DNA of 64,000 nt from Candidatus Jettenia caeni (lineage in GTDB: Bacteria; Planctomycetota; Brocadiia; Brocadiales; Brocadiaceae): positions 1 to 64,000 of the forward strand of contig BAFH01000002.1 of the NCBI GenBank assembly GCA_000296795.1. The letters run 5' to 3'. The position numbers were made by a program, and so were the translations under genes. The number at the start of each line of letters is the position of its first letter. The first letter of the stretch is position 1. The notes beneath the pieces are model-generated. The model was not told where the DNA came from, did no database searches, and saw only the letters and a program-made list of their open reading frames with translations. Below are positions 41,176 to 51,379 of the stretch, piece after piece.

Positions 41176-42849
41176 TTATTTCTTCATCTTCCCTTTTACT
41201 TTGCCTTTTACCTTAAGTTTCGGACTTATTTTTGACTTTGGTTTTGTTGTCCCTTTACTTTTGATTTTCTCTTTTCCCATAAGAATCTGTTCAGCTTCTT
41301 CAGCATCGATATCCATAATATATTTTATGCCCGTTACTTCTGCTGCATCACGAGTAAGACAGGCTATATCATTTCTTGTTAGATACTCTAGTGAGAACTT
41401 TCTTGCACCACACATCAATTGTCTTAGCCCCTGGGATAAACGCTGGTAATATGAATATACACCAACTGCCCCAGGAGGTACTGTCCTGCCGTTAGAACCA
41501 AATAATCTCTTTACTTTAGGCGCTAAAACGAATATCTCATCCATAGTCTTACCATAAATTTCGACACTCCTGTCAATTTCCTTTTTCTCTATTTGTTCAC
41601 CAAGGAGCTTTCCGACATGTGCAGCAAGGAGTGGTGGGCGCGCCATTCCTACAGCCTTGACATAAGGTGCGCCAAGCGCAAGCACCTTGAAGATATCATC
41701 CTCAAACGCAAATCCACCAGCAAGTATAACATCTGGAACATACATACCCTTAGATGCTAGTTTATGTACATAGTTATAGGTAAGAGCAGATATATATAAG
41801 GATGGCACCCCCCATTCATTCATCATATGCCAGGGACTCATACCAGTTCCACCACCAGCGCCATCAACTGTCAATACGTCAACTCCTGCAACAGAACAAT
41901 AGCGAACTGCCCTGGCAAGATCGGCAGGCCTGTAAGCGCCTGTTTTCAAGAAAACATATTTAGCGCCCGCTTTCCTTAATTCTTCAACTCTTCTCACAAA
42001 TCCTTCTTCTGTAACCATTCCAACCCTGGAATGTCTTTCAAATTCTTTAAATGATTTCCCAAAGACAGAAGCTGCAGCATTATCATAAGGATCGGGTAGC
42101 ACAATGTAACCACGGTCTCTTAGCATTCTCGCCTTTTCCAGATTATCAATCTTAACCTCTCCCCCAATATCCTTAGCGCCTTGTCCCCATTTCAATTCCA
42201 CAGCCTGGACACCTAGTTTTGTGATACCGTATTCCAGCACACCTAATCGGCTATCTTCAACATTTTCCTGCATTACAATCGCTCCATAACCTTCCTGCTG
42301 CCAATCCTGAAAGGCCTTTACACGATATTCAATATCAGGACAATAGGTAATTCTCCCTTTTTCAATCGTAGAATTGGAATCCATACCACCGACATTTTCA
42401 CCGATAGTTAATGCTGTACCTGAAATCGCAGAGCCAATAGCTATTCCATCCCAATGTGTTTTAGCAACTTTTGTTGAGCCTAGACCGGGAATCATGATCG
42501 GTAACTTTAATTTAATCCCTTTATCTTTTCCTAGCCTCGTTTCTGTATTTACATTCTCAAAAATTGCCTTATCGCTATTTGTCTCTATTCCTTCAGCTCC
42601 AACAGTTGTTCCCATGATATTCAAATGGGAAAAGTCGACAGGATAACCCTTGTCTGCGCCTGCAGTAATGCTTCCAAATGGCTGTGGATATAAATTCTCA
42701 GTTGCCCGAAAGGAAGATTTTCCGATTTCACATAAACCAGGACACTCATCCACACAGACAGAACACATACCATTAGATTGCGTTCTATCATTAGGTGTTC
42801 TGTTTTTTGTACGTGTTGCTATCGAAGCATTTGGTTTTGAAAACGACAT
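41176..42849 (-). CDS. GltB-domain FMN-binding glutamate synthase-family protein
   Basis: The 557-residue protein begins with a Cys cluster (CSVCVDECPGLCEIG) and continues into the FMN/TIM-barrel domain of glutamate synthase, with KLPIMIPGLGST, AVELKWGQGAKDIGG, TVDGAGGGTGMSP and ILAGGFAFEDDIFKVLALGA. It lacks the glutaminase domain of large GltB. Archaeal-type or stand-alone GltB-domain enzymes receive ammonia or electrons from partner subunits. The last 30 residues are Lys-rich low complexity. Ammonium transport genes lie just upstream, so ammonia assimilation is plausible, but substrate is not proven. Confidence 0.87.
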   Translation of the reverse strand: MSFSKPNASIATRTKNRTPNDRTQSNGMCSVCVDECPGLCEIGKSSFRATENLYPQPFGSITAGADKGYPVDFSHLNIMGTTVGAEGIETNSDKAIFENVNTETRLGKDKGIKLKLPIMIPGLGSTKVAKTHWDGIAIGSAISGTALTIGENVGGMDSNSTIEKGRITYCPDIEYRVKAFQDWQQEGYGAIVMQENVEDSRLGVLEYGITKLGVQAVELKWGQGAKDIGGEVKIDNLEKARMLRDRGYIVLPDPYDNAAASVFGKSFKEFERHSRVGMVTEEGFVRRVEELRKAGAKYVFLKTGAYRPADLARAVRYCSVAGVDVLTVDGAGGGTGMSPWHMMNEWGVPSLYISALTYNYVHKLASKGMYVPDVILAGGFAFEDDIFKVLALGAPYVKAVGMARPPLLAAHVGKLLGEQIEKKEIDRSVEIYGKTMDEIFVLAPKVKRLFGSNGRTVPPGAVGVYSYYQRLSQGLRQLMCGARKFSLEYLTRNDIACLTRDAAEVTGIKYIMDIDAEEAEQILMGKEKIKSKGTTKPKSKISPKLKVKGKVKGKMKK

Positions 42850-43328
42850 TTACGAACCCCTTTCTATAATATAAATTTATCAAGCTCTTATGCTTTGTTA
42901 GTGATGATTTCAAATTTTGAATATATACACATTTCCAAATTTACTGTCAATATAATTTTAATAAGAAGTGAAATAATTTACAAATATATAAAATAGCATA
43001 ATACATACCAAGAGTACTTTTAGAATACACTCTACCTGTACTGAAATATGTATAGCATTAAATATACGCTGGATTTGCAACTGATTAAAGAAATATAATT
43101 TATTTGTAAATACAAAAGGGAGAATATATAATAGCTATTAAACATCTTATTTGTAGCATACTTTCCGCCACTTTCTTTCCTTCCGGGAATATAAAACAGG
43201 GTTGATAGTGGTTTATTAATATAGATAAAATTCATATATACTTACTCTTCTTTAAAGATTTTTAACTTACTTTATTCTAAAATAATATACAAACCTCTAC
43301 AGGCTTATTCACTATGAGGGGATTAGAT
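42850..43328. other. Divergent intergenic region, no gene seen
   Basis: These bases separate the leftward GltB-domain gene from the rightward MoxR operon. The sequence is AT-rich and must contain both promoters. Short ORFs present do not carry a ribosome binding site or recognisable sequence. GAGGGG just before 43329 is the moxR ribosome binding site. Confidence 0.4.
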
Positions 43329-44318
43329 ATGAAATTACGCGCAAAGACATTAAGTAACAGGGATTCTATCAGAGAGAAGATAGAAAAGATCAAAAAGGAA
43401 GTAGGAAAAGTTATTGTCGGCCAGGAAGAAATGGTTGAAGGTATCATAATTGCGCTTTTATCAGACGGGCACATCCTCTTAGAAGGATACCCGGGGCTTG
43501 GAAAGACCATTACCGTTAAAACAGTTGCTCGTGTGCTCGATGCAAAGTTTCAAAGGGTACAATTTACCCCTGACCTCATCCCTGGCGATATAACAGGATT
43601 TGAGATACTAGATCCGGAAACAAGGAAAAGCAGGATACAGAAAGGACCTGTATTTACCAATTTATTACTTGCAGATGAAATTAACCGGTCACCCGCAAAG
43701 GTTCAAAGCGCTCTTCTTGAGGCAATGCAGGAAAAACAAGTAACCATTGGCCGGGAAACCTACCCTTTAGAAAAACTTTTTCTTGTACTGGCAACCCAAA
43801 ATCCTATTGAAATATCAGGCACATATCTCTTGCCAGAGGCTGAAATAGACCGATTTATGTTTAAATTAAAAGTGTGTTATCCATCATATGCAAGTGAAAG
43901 AGAAATTACTCAAAGGCAGGTTCTGGACACAGAGTCTACCTTAGATGTTATTTTAACGCCAAAAGAAGTGCTCTCCTTAAGACATACCATTGCAGAATGG
44001 CTGCCTTTGCAAGAAACATCAGCCATTGTAAAATACATTACGCGACTCGTCAGAGCAACAAGACCAGAAGACAACAGTGAATTAAGAGAACTCGTAATGT
44101 ACGGGGCTTCTCCCCGGGCAACTATTGCTTTAGCAAAGGCATCCCGTGTATATGCCTTTATTTATGGAGATGATGTTGTATTACCCGAACATGTTCATAA
44201 AATGGCTTATCCTGTCCTTCGTCATAGAATCATCCTCTCTCACGAGGCTGAATCCCAGGATATCGATTCTGATGATATTATTGAAAAAATACTTCATCGG
44301 GTTGCAAGGTTGGAATAA
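43329..44318 (+). CDS. MoxR-family AAA+ ATPase
   Basis: The protein of about 329 residues has Walker A EGYPGLGKTI, Walker B LLADEINRSP, sensor 1 LATQNPIE and arginine-finger region LPEAEIDRF, all typical of MoxR. MoxR chaperones act with VWA-domain proteins encoded beside them. It heads an operon with a DUF58 protein, a BatD-like protein, two VWA proteins and a TPR protein. The ATG at 43329, spaced from GAGGGG, is preferred over 43314. Confidence 0.92.
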   Translation: MKLRAKTLSNRDSIREKIEKIKKEVGKVIVGQEEMVEGIIIALLSDGHILLEGYPGLGKTITVKTVARVLDAKFQRVQFTPDLIPGDITGFEILDPETRKSRIQKGPVFTNLLLADEINRSPAKVQSALLEAMQEKQVTIGRETYPLEKLFLVLATQNPIEISGTYLLPEAEIDRFMFKLKVCYPSYASEREITQRQVLDTESTLDVILTPKEVLSLRHTIAEWLPLQETSAIVKYITRLVRATRPEDNSELRELVMYGASPRATIALAKASRVYAFIYGDDVVLPEHVHKMAYPVLRHRIILSHEAESQDIDSDDIIEKILHRVARLE

Positions 44319-44323
44319 GCAAG

Positions 44324-45178
44324 ATGAGGAAAAGGATAAGGCTCTCCTTGCAGCGATTAATTGGGAACTTTTTTGATGGAATATTCTCCAGCTATCTCCA
44401 TGCCCCTCACGGGTTAGAGCTTGATGAACTTCGGAGATATCAGCCTGGCGATGATTTTAGGTCTATCGATTGGAAAACAACTGCAAGGACAGGAAAATTA
44501 CATGTGCGTATAAAACTTGTAGACAAACGCGTAACCATCTTCTTCCTTGTTGACAGAAGTAGATCAGAAAAGTTTGGATCTCTTGTAAATACAAAGGAAG
44601 ATATTCAATCATCTGTCCTTTCACTTCTTGTTTATGCAGCCTCAGAAACTGGTAATGAGATAGGCTTCGTTACCTTTACGGATAAGGTAGAAAGTTATAT
44701 CCAACCGAAAGCCGGCGCAAAAGAGGCATTAAAAAATATAAAAATTATTTTACTGAAAACCCCATCCAGTAATTATACTGATTTAAATACCGCATTCAGA
44801 TTTTTAAACGAACAATCGCATTTTCCATCTCTCGTATTTATACTATCAGACTTTTTAGCACCTTATAATTATAAGCAATCTCTTAAAACACTCTCATATT
44901 ACCACGAGGTAATCCCTATCATTATTTCAGACAGAATGGAAACCAACTTACCTGACGCAAAAGGATTTTTATCTGTTCAGGATATAGAAACCGGTATAAT
45001 AAAATCCCTGGACATTTCAACAGCATTAGAAAAATCAGCGCCTTATCTGGCCTTGTTCAGAAAATTGAACATAGATTATCTTACATTATCTACCGGGGAA
45101 GATGAGGAAATATGGATAAAAAAAATCTCGGAGTTTTTTGACAAACGCATCAGAAGAGGAGGGAGAAGGAGACGATGA
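44324..45178 (+). CDS. DUF58 domain protein
   Basis: The 284-residue protein shows the DUF58 hallmark LDELRRYQPGDDFRSIDWKT and a degenerate VWA fold downstream (FFLVDRSRSEKFGS). DUF58 proteins are constant partners of MoxR ATPases. It follows moxR by 5 bases and overlaps the next gene (ATGA), so it is translationally coupled. The molecular role is unknown. Confidence 0.9.
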   Translation: MRKRIRLSLQRLIGNFFDGIFSSYLHAPHGLELDELRRYQPGDDFRSIDWKTTARTGKLHVRIKLVDKRVTIFFLVDRSRSEKFGSLVNTKEDIQSSVLSLLVYAASETGNEIGFVTFTDKVESYIQPKAGAKEALKNIKIILLKTPSSNYTDLNTAFRFLNEQSHFPSLVFILSDFLAPYNYKQSLKTLSYYHEVIPIIISDRMETNLPDAKGFLSVQDIETGIIKSLDISTALEKSAPYLALFRKLNIDYLTLSTGEDEEIWIKKISEFFDKRIRRGGRRRR

Positions 45179-46572
45179 TCTACACTCTTATTATTTTATT
45201 TATTAGTGCATTTCTTTTTGGAACGGGTTCTATTCCTGTCTATACGCAAACATATGCACAAGAACAACTACAAACCCAGGAACCGGCAGAAACAGAACAA
45301 GCCCCTGTCCTTACAGATAAACCAGTTGAAATCTGGACATTTATCGATGACTACAGAATAATTACTGGTAAAATATTGCATGTAACAGTTCAGATTGTAT
45401 GGAAACTAGGAATAACGGTTAACCTTGAAGATTTAGACAAAATCGATCTCCATCCGTTTAAAATTGAAGGTGTAACAACAGGAGAACGCCAGATCTTTGA
45501 TAATGATCATGATTATATCGTAATTACCTATACCCTTTCTTTACCCTCAGATGCCAAAGATGGTATTTATTCTATACCTTCTTTTTCTCTCTCTTACAAA
45601 AATGAAGTTGATAAGACTGAGGGCATGTCATCATCGTCACCTATCGCAATACAAAAAACACCCATCCTCGTTGGAGGAAAGATAGATAAAGATGTCATTA
45701 CCCTGGGCGATAGAATTAACTATACCCTTACCATACGGCATGAGAAGAATATAAAATTATTATGGGAAAATATTGAAAAACTAAATTTCTCACCCTTTGA
45801 AATTCTCAAAAGGGATATCGAAAAACAAACTGAAGGAAACATTGAAAAGATACTCATTAACTATACCCTTTCTCTCTATGAACTAGGCGGGAAAAAAAAG
45901 ACCCCTGAAATTCCCAATGTATCGATCTTATATTACACAGAGAATACTTCTCAAAACAAAATAGCTGATACTGCAACTATTGAAACGAAAGAAGTTCAAA
46001 CTATTCCTATACCCATTATTATCAATAGCCTTCTTAAAGCGGTAGATGTGCCTCTGGAGGGAATAAAGGGTCCCGTATACCTATCAAAAGAACATGTCTT
46101 TTGGTACGGATATTTACCGATAAGTTTTGGAGCCGTTTTGTTATTATTTTTATGCGGAATAATTATTCGGTCTACCACAAAAAAACTTTCCTATAATATA
46201 CCAAAGCCTGTATTTGAGACACCACAAGCTACCTTGCAAAGGCTAAAGAATAGTATAGCATCATTTCAGTTTGCCCATGAAGATGCAGTAAACCGAAAGA
46301 ATATACACGATATTGATAAGGCATTAAGAGCATATTTGGGAATCCTTATCGGTATTCCAAATGAACTGGCGCAGTCCATCACAACATCAGATTTCCTGAG
46401 CTATGATACGCAAAAACAAATATCAGAAGAGACTTCGGCTGTTATCCAAACAGTGCTAAGACAATTAGACACCCTTATATTTGGAAACCATATTGAGAAA
46501 GAAGCGGTAGATAAAATAACGCAAGGAGTGGAGGAGATAATAAGACTCACTGGTTCAAAATCATTAGGATAA
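45175..46572 (+). CDS. BatD-like membrane protein
   Basis: The 465-residue protein has a signal peptide (LIILFISAFLFGTGSIPV) and two Ig-like beta domains. The second begins near TPILVGGKIDKDVITLGDRI. A membrane helix at about 305-325 (LPISFGAVLLLFLCGIIIR) precedes a cytoplasmic helical tail. Layout and operon position match BatD of the Bat (Bacteroides aerotolerance) operon, although sequence identity cannot be measured here. It overlaps the DUF58 gene by four bases. Confidence 0.75.
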   Translation: MIYTLIILFISAFLFGTGSIPVYTQTYAQEQLQTQEPAETEQAPVLTDKPVEIWTFIDDYRIITGKILHVTVQIVWKLGITVNLEDLDKIDLHPFKIEGVTTGERQIFDNDHDYIVITYTLSLPSDAKDGIYSIPSFSLSYKNEVDKTEGMSSSSPIAIQKTPILVGGKIDKDVITLGDRINYTLTIRHEKNIKLLWENIEKLNFSPFEILKRDIEKQTEGNIEKILINYTLSLYELGGKKKTPEIPNVSILYYTENTSQNKIADTATIETKEVQTIPIPIIINSLLKAVDVPLEGIKGPVYLSKEHVFWYGYLPISFGAVLLLFLCGIIIRSTTKKLSYNIPKPVFETPQATLQRLKNSIASFQFAHEDAVNRKNIHDIDKALRAYLGILIGIPNELAQSITTSDFLSYDTQKQISEETSAVIQTVLRQLDTLIFGNHIEKEAVDKITQGVEEIIRLTGSKSLG

Positions 46573-46602
46573 ATATATTCGGATAAAAATGGATATGAGA
46601 TA

Positions 46603-47622
46603 ATGACAATCGCAAATCCCTGGTTCTTTCTACTTCTTATTCCTTTTGGTCTCTTATATCTCTTTTGGAGAGAGAGAAAGTTTATTGGGTACTCAAGCCT
46701 TTATCTTGCAAGAGAATCAAAAGGTTTTAAAAAGATTATAGGATATGTATTAAAACCTGTATTTTTTGGAGCTGTGTTTTTTTTAATAGTAGCCATTACC
46801 CATCCGCAAACAAGATATTATGAGGAAGAGACCATTCTGCATGGGCGGGAAATAATCCTTTCTGTAGATACCTCTTTTAGCATGACAGGAACAGCAATCG
46901 AAACTATTAAAAAAATTGTTGGTGATTTTATAAAAAAACGACCACACGATCTTCTTGGTGTTACCATCTTTGGTACTGATGCGGCCCTTATTGTTATGCC
47001 TACCATGGAAACTCAATTACTCGAAAAATCCTTAGAACGTGTACAAGCTTCTCAGGTCGGTTATCAGACAGCTATAGGAGAAGGGCTCTTTACCTCCATC
47101 TCGGCTTTGTTTGAAGAAGAAATGGGAAAAATGTTTACTATTAAAGACCTCAGAAACAGCATCAATAAAGAGTACCTTGCAGAGTACGCCATCTCTTTTA
47201 TCAAAGAAATGGAAAAGCGGAATGTGTTGAAAAACAAACTTATTATTCTCTTCACTGATGGAATATACAATATTGGCATTTCACCAACAAGACCGTTACG
47301 ATTGTTGAAAAGAATGGGAATAAAAGCATATGTAGTGGCAGTCAAGGCATCTGACGTTACTGGTGTTGATCCTGAAATTGCCGCCCAGCATATTGAGGAG
47401 CTAAAGGAGGCCGTTGAATCAACGGGGGGCAAGTATTTCCATGCAGAGAACTTTGATGAGGTCGCCAAATTTTATCGTGAAATTGACAGGATCGAAAAAG
47501 ATAAAATTGTCGTAGAAAGTATTACGAAGAAAAAAGACCTTTTTATTTACCCCACATTTGTTAGTCTATTTTTTCTTTTCATCTCTATTTTTATTGAAAA
47601 TTTTTGGATACGAATTCCCTGA
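46603..47622 (+). CDS. VWA-domain membrane protein, BatA-like
   Basis: The 339-residue protein has an N-terminal membrane helix (WFFLLLIPFGLLYLFW), a second near 55-70, a von Willebrand A domain with metal-site DTSFSMTG, and a C-terminal membrane helix (PTFVSLFFLFISIFI). BatA-type proteins are inner-membrane VWA proteins of the MoxR operon. An insertion around residues 165-200 is longer than usual. Confidence 0.87.
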   Translation: MTIANPWFFLLLIPFGLLYLFWRERKFIGYSSLYLARESKGFKKIIGYVLKPVFFGAVFFLIVAITHPQTRYYEEETILHGREIILSVDTSFSMTGTAIETIKKIVGDFIKKRPHDLLGVTIFGTDAALIVMPTMETQLLEKSLERVQASQVGYQTAIGEGLFTSISALFEEEMGKMFTIKDLRNSINKEYLAEYAISFIKEMEKRNVLKNKLIILFTDGIYNIGISPTRPLRLLKRMGIKAYVVAVKASDVTGVDPEIAAQHIEELKEAVESTGGKYFHAENFDEVAKFYREIDRIEKDKIVVESITKKKDLFIYPTFVSLFFLFISIFIENFWIRIP

Positions 47623-47666
47623 TGTATTTTAAGGCCAATTCTATCATTCTTTAAGAGGAGAAGATT

Positions 47667-48248
47667 ATGTCTGGAAAAAATCTTATAAAATTGTTTCTTC
47701 TCATCGCTGCCTGCTTCTTACTATTCTATGGCTATGCATATTATAAGGAATACCACACCTTAGCCCAGTTAGATGAAAAGATTAAAATGGGAAGATATCA
47801 GGACGCTTTAATCGCAATTCAACAGCTAGAGGACTCTCTCACATTCGGAACTTTAGAAAAGGTAAAGGAAGATCCCCTTATCTCATACAATAAAGGGGTG
47901 ATATATACCCTTATGGAAAACAAAAAAAAGGCGAGTGCAGAATATCGAAAGGCTATGGAGACAAAGGACCCTGTATTAAGGGCAAGAGCAATTTATAATA
48001 ATGCGAATCTGATTGCAACCGATATGGACTTTTCTACTGCCGCAATGCAATATGCCGAAGTATTAAAGATTGATGCCAATGATTTTCAGGCAAAGAAAAA
48101 TCTTGAAAGGATGCGATTGGGTGAACAGCAATTCAACACCATGTTTAGCCCGGAACAACAGGAGCGGGAAGACAGGATCGAGGCATTAAAACTCATTCCA
48201 TGGGGTACGAAATACAAGTATAGCGGGGAGCAAAAGATTCGGTGGTAA
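47667..48248 (+). CDS. TPR-repeat membrane-anchored protein, BatC-like
   Basis: The 193-residue protein has an N-terminal membrane anchor (FLLIAACFLLFYGYAYY) and about three tetratricopeptide repeats, one reading ARAIYNNANLIATDMDFSTA. It lies between the two VWA genes and has a good AAGAGGAG ribosome binding site. In Bat operons the TPR protein BatC occupies a similar place. It lacks the long C-terminus seen in some BatC proteins. Confidence 0.72.
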   Translation: MSGKNLIKLFLLIAACFLLFYGYAYYKEYHTLAQLDEKIKMGRYQDALIAIQQLEDSLTFGTLEKVKEDPLISYNKGVIYTLMENKKKASAEYRKAMETKDPVLRARAIYNNANLIATDMDFSTAAMQYAEVLKIDANDFQAKKNLERMRLGEQQFNTMFSPEQQEREDRIEALKLIPWGTKYKYSGEQKIRW

Positions 48249-48455
48249 TCTTCCTGCTTTGTCAGGCCAGAACAAAGAAGATTTACAATTGGCGATTTGC
48301 AATGTATAAATCACCAACCAACTTGTGAAAACATCAACTTTAGATACAGCCAATTATAGAGCAGTATGCAGAGCTAAGTCAAAAGTTGATTTTATTAATA
48401 AATTAAAAATTGTAATTTTGTTATACATAGTAAAATTTAACATAAAGAATACTGT

Positions 48456-49466
48456 ATGTTATTTTTCAATTACGAAGAATACAAAATTCTTGTTTATACC
48501 CTTTCCGGTCTTATCTTTCTTCTCTACCTATTTCTTTACAGAAGAAAGCATGCATGGCTAAAGGCCTTTGGACAAAGGGCTTTAATAGACAGATTTAGTA
48601 AAATTCCTAACATTTACCGAAATCTCTTAAAAGGCCTCAGCATCAGCGCCGCCTTTTGTGCCATGAGCCTTGCAATCCTACAGCCTAAATGGCAAACGAC
48701 GCAAGACTATTATGAAAAAGAAGGGCTGGAAATCGTATTTGTACTCGATGTATCGATTAGTATGCTTGCTGAAGATGTAAAACCAAACCGATTACAGCGT
48801 GCAAAGATGGAAATATCGAATCTCGTCCGGGAATTAGAAGATGACCGTGTCGGTTTGGTGGTATTTGCAGCCAGGGCATTTTCACTGTTACCGTATCCCA
48901 CAAATGATTACGAAAAAGTTTTCTTACGCATACTCAATATGATTAACGAAAACTATGTACGATTTGTACCTTACGGAACAAATATTGGCAACGCATTCAT
49001 TCTGGCTATGAATTCATTTAGTAAAGAAAATGCAAAGAAGATTATGATTTTTCTTACGGATGGCGAAGAACAAATTATTACCAGAAGTCAGATTGCAGAA
49101 GCCGTAAAGTTGTTATTAGAGAAAAAGGATATCGCTATTTACGTAGTTGGCATTGGAGATTCCAAGAAAGCATCTCCAATACCCAAAAGAGATAAAGAAG
49201 GAAACGTAATAGGTTACGAGGCAACAGAAGAGGGAGAAACGATCTACACGAAACCTAATCCAAAATTTTTAGGAGAAATCGCAGAAATAGTCGGCGGAAC
49301 ATATCAGCATGATGCCACAGGTGATGAGCTCAAACACATATTCACGCAGGTTATTGAACAAAATAAAAATATTATTGGTATTAAAAAGAAAAATATCATT
49401 AGAGATGTTTCACAATATTTTTTAGGTGGCGCACTAGCGCTCCTCGCACTGTATTTTATCCTCTAA
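48456..49466 (+). CDS. VWA-domain membrane protein, BatB-like
   Basis: The 336-residue protein has membrane helices near 10-27, 55-75 and at the C-terminus (YFLGGALALLALYFIL). Its VWA domain has metal-site DVSISMLAEDV and the phrases DRVGLVVFAARAF and FLTDGEEQ. It ends the MoxR operon. The gap to the TPR gene (207 bases) is longer than other gaps in the operon. Confidence 0.87.
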   Translation: MLFFNYEEYKILVYTLSGLIFLLYLFLYRRKHAWLKAFGQRALIDRFSKIPNIYRNLLKGLSISAAFCAMSLAILQPKWQTTQDYYEKEGLEIVFVLDVSISMLAEDVKPNRLQRAKMEISNLVRELEDDRVGLVVFAARAFSLLPYPTNDYEKVFLRILNMINENYVRFVPYGTNIGNAFILAMNSFSKENAKKIMIFLTDGEEQIITRSQIAEAVKLLLEKKDIAIYVVGIGDSKKASPIPKRDKEGNVIGYEATEEGETIYTKPNPKFLGEIAEIVGGTYQHDATGDELKHIFTQVIEQNKNIIGIKKKNIIRDVSQYFLGGALALLALYFIL

Positions 49467-49563
49467 CAAAATAGTAATTAACTTACCCAACACATCATTC
49501 CCCCATTCCTTGAAGAAGTGACAAACATAGAGAAAGTAAATAAACTTGTCAAAAAAGAGATTT

Positions 49564-49579
49564 ATTATATAGTATAATA
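49564..49579 (+). repeat. Left 16-base direct repeat, candidate att core
   Basis: ATTATATAGTATAATA is identical to 57429-57444. Each copy is preceded by a similar GTCAAAAAxG. It is AT-only, so chance identity is possible, but position 67 bases downstream of int fits an attachment site. Confidence 0.45.
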
Positions 49580-49634
49580 TTCAATATTTCCACAAGCCTT
49601 ATCGTAACAACAACATACACAATACACTACTTTC

Positions 49635-49657
49635 TCATGCCGTACTTACGCAGTACC
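49635..49657 (+). repeat. Left imperfect 23-base repeat overlapping the int 3' end
   Basis: It matches 57281-57303 at 20 of 23 positions, sharing TCATG, CGTACTTACG and GTACC. The repeat includes the int stop codon. It could be an integrase arm-binding site or the true att core. Confidence 0.45.
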
Positions 49658-50815
49658 TTTTTTAGCGGCTAACGGTAAAACCTTCTCTTTGCTCATATCC
49701 ATGATATGATCTGTTATCCTCTCTATAGTATTTCTCTTTGCATCTAATTGGCTATGACTATACCGCATGGTCATACCCACGTCTGAATGGCCTAATAGCT
49801 CTTTGGTGGTAACAATGTCTGAACCTGTATTGCTGGATATTGAGGCAAAGCAATGTCTCAGGCTATGGAATGAGAAGTTATTAATCCCGATACTCTTAAA
49901 TAGTTTATTGAAATGCTGGCTATGTGAGGCCGCAACTACCCTTGTTATATCCCTATCCTCAAAGACATTCTCGCCGCATTGGGATTGCTTGTAGGCTTGC
50001 AGCTCTGTTGCCAGAAAGCTTGATAGTGGAATAGTAACAAGCTTACCCGTTTTGCTCTGTACGAATGTTGTTAGGCCTTTAGGGAAGTCAATATCAGACC
50101 ACTTAAGACGTAAAACTTCACCTAGACGCATACCAGTAAACAGACTAGCCAATACCATTAGGCGATCTTTACCCGTTAGCCGATCAAAGATTAAGCCAAC
50201 TTCAACACCTGACAGTATACGATCTCTTTGCTGTGTGACCTTAAACCGTTTTACCTCTTTGCATGGGTTTCGATCTATCAAGCCTGCTTTGATTGCGGTA
50301 TTAAGGATATGAGTAAGGATAATAACATCTAGATTAATGCTGGATTCCTTAACACCATCTAGCTTTTTACGGTCAATCCTGTACTTTTCAATGATAAATG
50401 GTGTGATCTTATCAAGCCTGTGTTCTCCTATATGCCGAACAATGGCATTTACTGACGTTCTCTTTGATACAAGGGTATTCTCTTTAGCTGTCTTGTGTAA
50501 CTCCAGGTAAATCTTGCAATAGTCTGCTAGTGTAGGTATGGCTTTCTTCTTGGGTAAGTTCAATTGACCTCTTTCCCGATCTTAGATAAACAAGGTAAGC
50601 CGCTTTTCTGCATCTGTTTTATTCCGTATATCCTTGAAGGTAAGAGATTGCCATTCCTTATTATCATCAAAGAATTCAATACACCAAGTCCCGCATGTCT
50701 TATATTGACCATTTGACCTCTTTGGCCGATCACCTGGACAATAGCTCTTGCCTGGTCTACCATTGCATGGGATAGCCTTACATTGCTGGAAATACTTCCG
50801 ATACCTAACCGCCAT
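49646..50815 (-). pseudogene. int: Tyrosine integrase interrupted by one in-frame stop codon
   Basis: The C-terminal 305 codons (49646-50563) encode a tyrosine recombinase catalytic domain with Arg in GMRLGEVLRLKWSD, HSLRHCFAS, and GHSDVGMTMRYSH with the nucleophile Tyr. The N-terminal arm-binding and core-binding part lies directly upstream in the same frame (50582-50815; phrases TWCIEFFDDNKEWQSLTF and DAEKRLTLFI). A TAA at 50584-50582 is the only break between them. The joined length of about 390 residues is normal for the family. A TTG near 50563 could restart translation, but that product would lack the arm-binding domain. Confidence 0.8.
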
Positions 50816-50848
50816 AGACTTATTCACCATCCTTTTCTAAACACAAAA

Positions 50849-50887
50849 GGCAACTGACTAACATAGGATAGTATGCTAGCCGTTGCC
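50849..50887 (-). terminator. Terminator-like hairpin before the integrase start
   Basis: GGCAAC (50849-50854) and GTTGCC (50882-50887) form the base of a longer imperfect stem. On the minus strand it is followed by CCTTTTGTGTTTAG and then the int ribosome binding site. A 15-base sequence, CTAAACACAAAAGGC on the plus strand, recurs at 56583-56597 before another start codon. Confidence 0.5.
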
Positions 50888-51146
50888 CTTTGTCGCCCGA
50901 TTGCTCAGGCATATCGCACAAGCGTCTATCCACGCTGTTTATTTCTAACATCGTACTACCGTACCTTTTCAGATATTGCAAGGATATTTCGATTTTGTTT
51001 TATCTGTTTTGACCTCTTCTCTTGGAGTATGGGGGGGGGACAGGGTAGCCACCTCAAAACATAGAATCATTATTGTTTATATATCCTCATACCCGCTATA
51101 TCTAATTTTAAAAGAGTTTGCATATATTCTTATCTCTTTTTACCTT

Positions 51147-51175
51147 TTGCTATCTGTTTGTATCTGGTGTATAAT
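51147..51175 (+). promoter_or_regulatory. Sigma-70-type promoter for the small membrane-protein pair
   Basis: TTGCTA (51147-51152) and TATAAT (51170-51175) are separated by 17 bases. The first ATG follows 13 bases after the -10 element, so the transcript would be nearly leaderless. Confidence 0.55.
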
Positions 51176-51187
51176 ACCCTTACCAAT

Positions 51188-51379
51188 ATGACTAAGAAAC
51201 AAAGAGAAAGTACAGCCAAATATCTGTATGACATAAGTAAGGGAATAGCCCTTTTAGCCATTATAGGCAATTTACTAAAAGATAAATGGGACATTCCTAC
51301 CCTTATCTTTGGTAGTCTTGCTGCATTATTTACTTTCATTGTCGCTTTTATTTTAGAAGGGAGTATTAACCATGAGTGA
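51188..51379 (+). CDS. Small two-helix membrane protein
   Basis: The 63-residue protein begins MTKKQRESTAKYLYDISKG and has two hydrophobic helices (IALLAIIGNLL and IFGSLAALFTFIVAFIL). It resembles short two-helix families seen in mobile elements; a DUF6722-like assignment is possible from memory only. It is one of only two rightward genes in the element and overlaps the next gene by 8 bases. Rightward orientation opposite to the rest suggests separate expression, perhaps as cargo. Confidence 0.6.
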   Translation: MTKKQRESTAKYLYDISKGIALLAIIGNLLKDKWDIPTLIFGSLAALFTFIVAFILEGSINHE

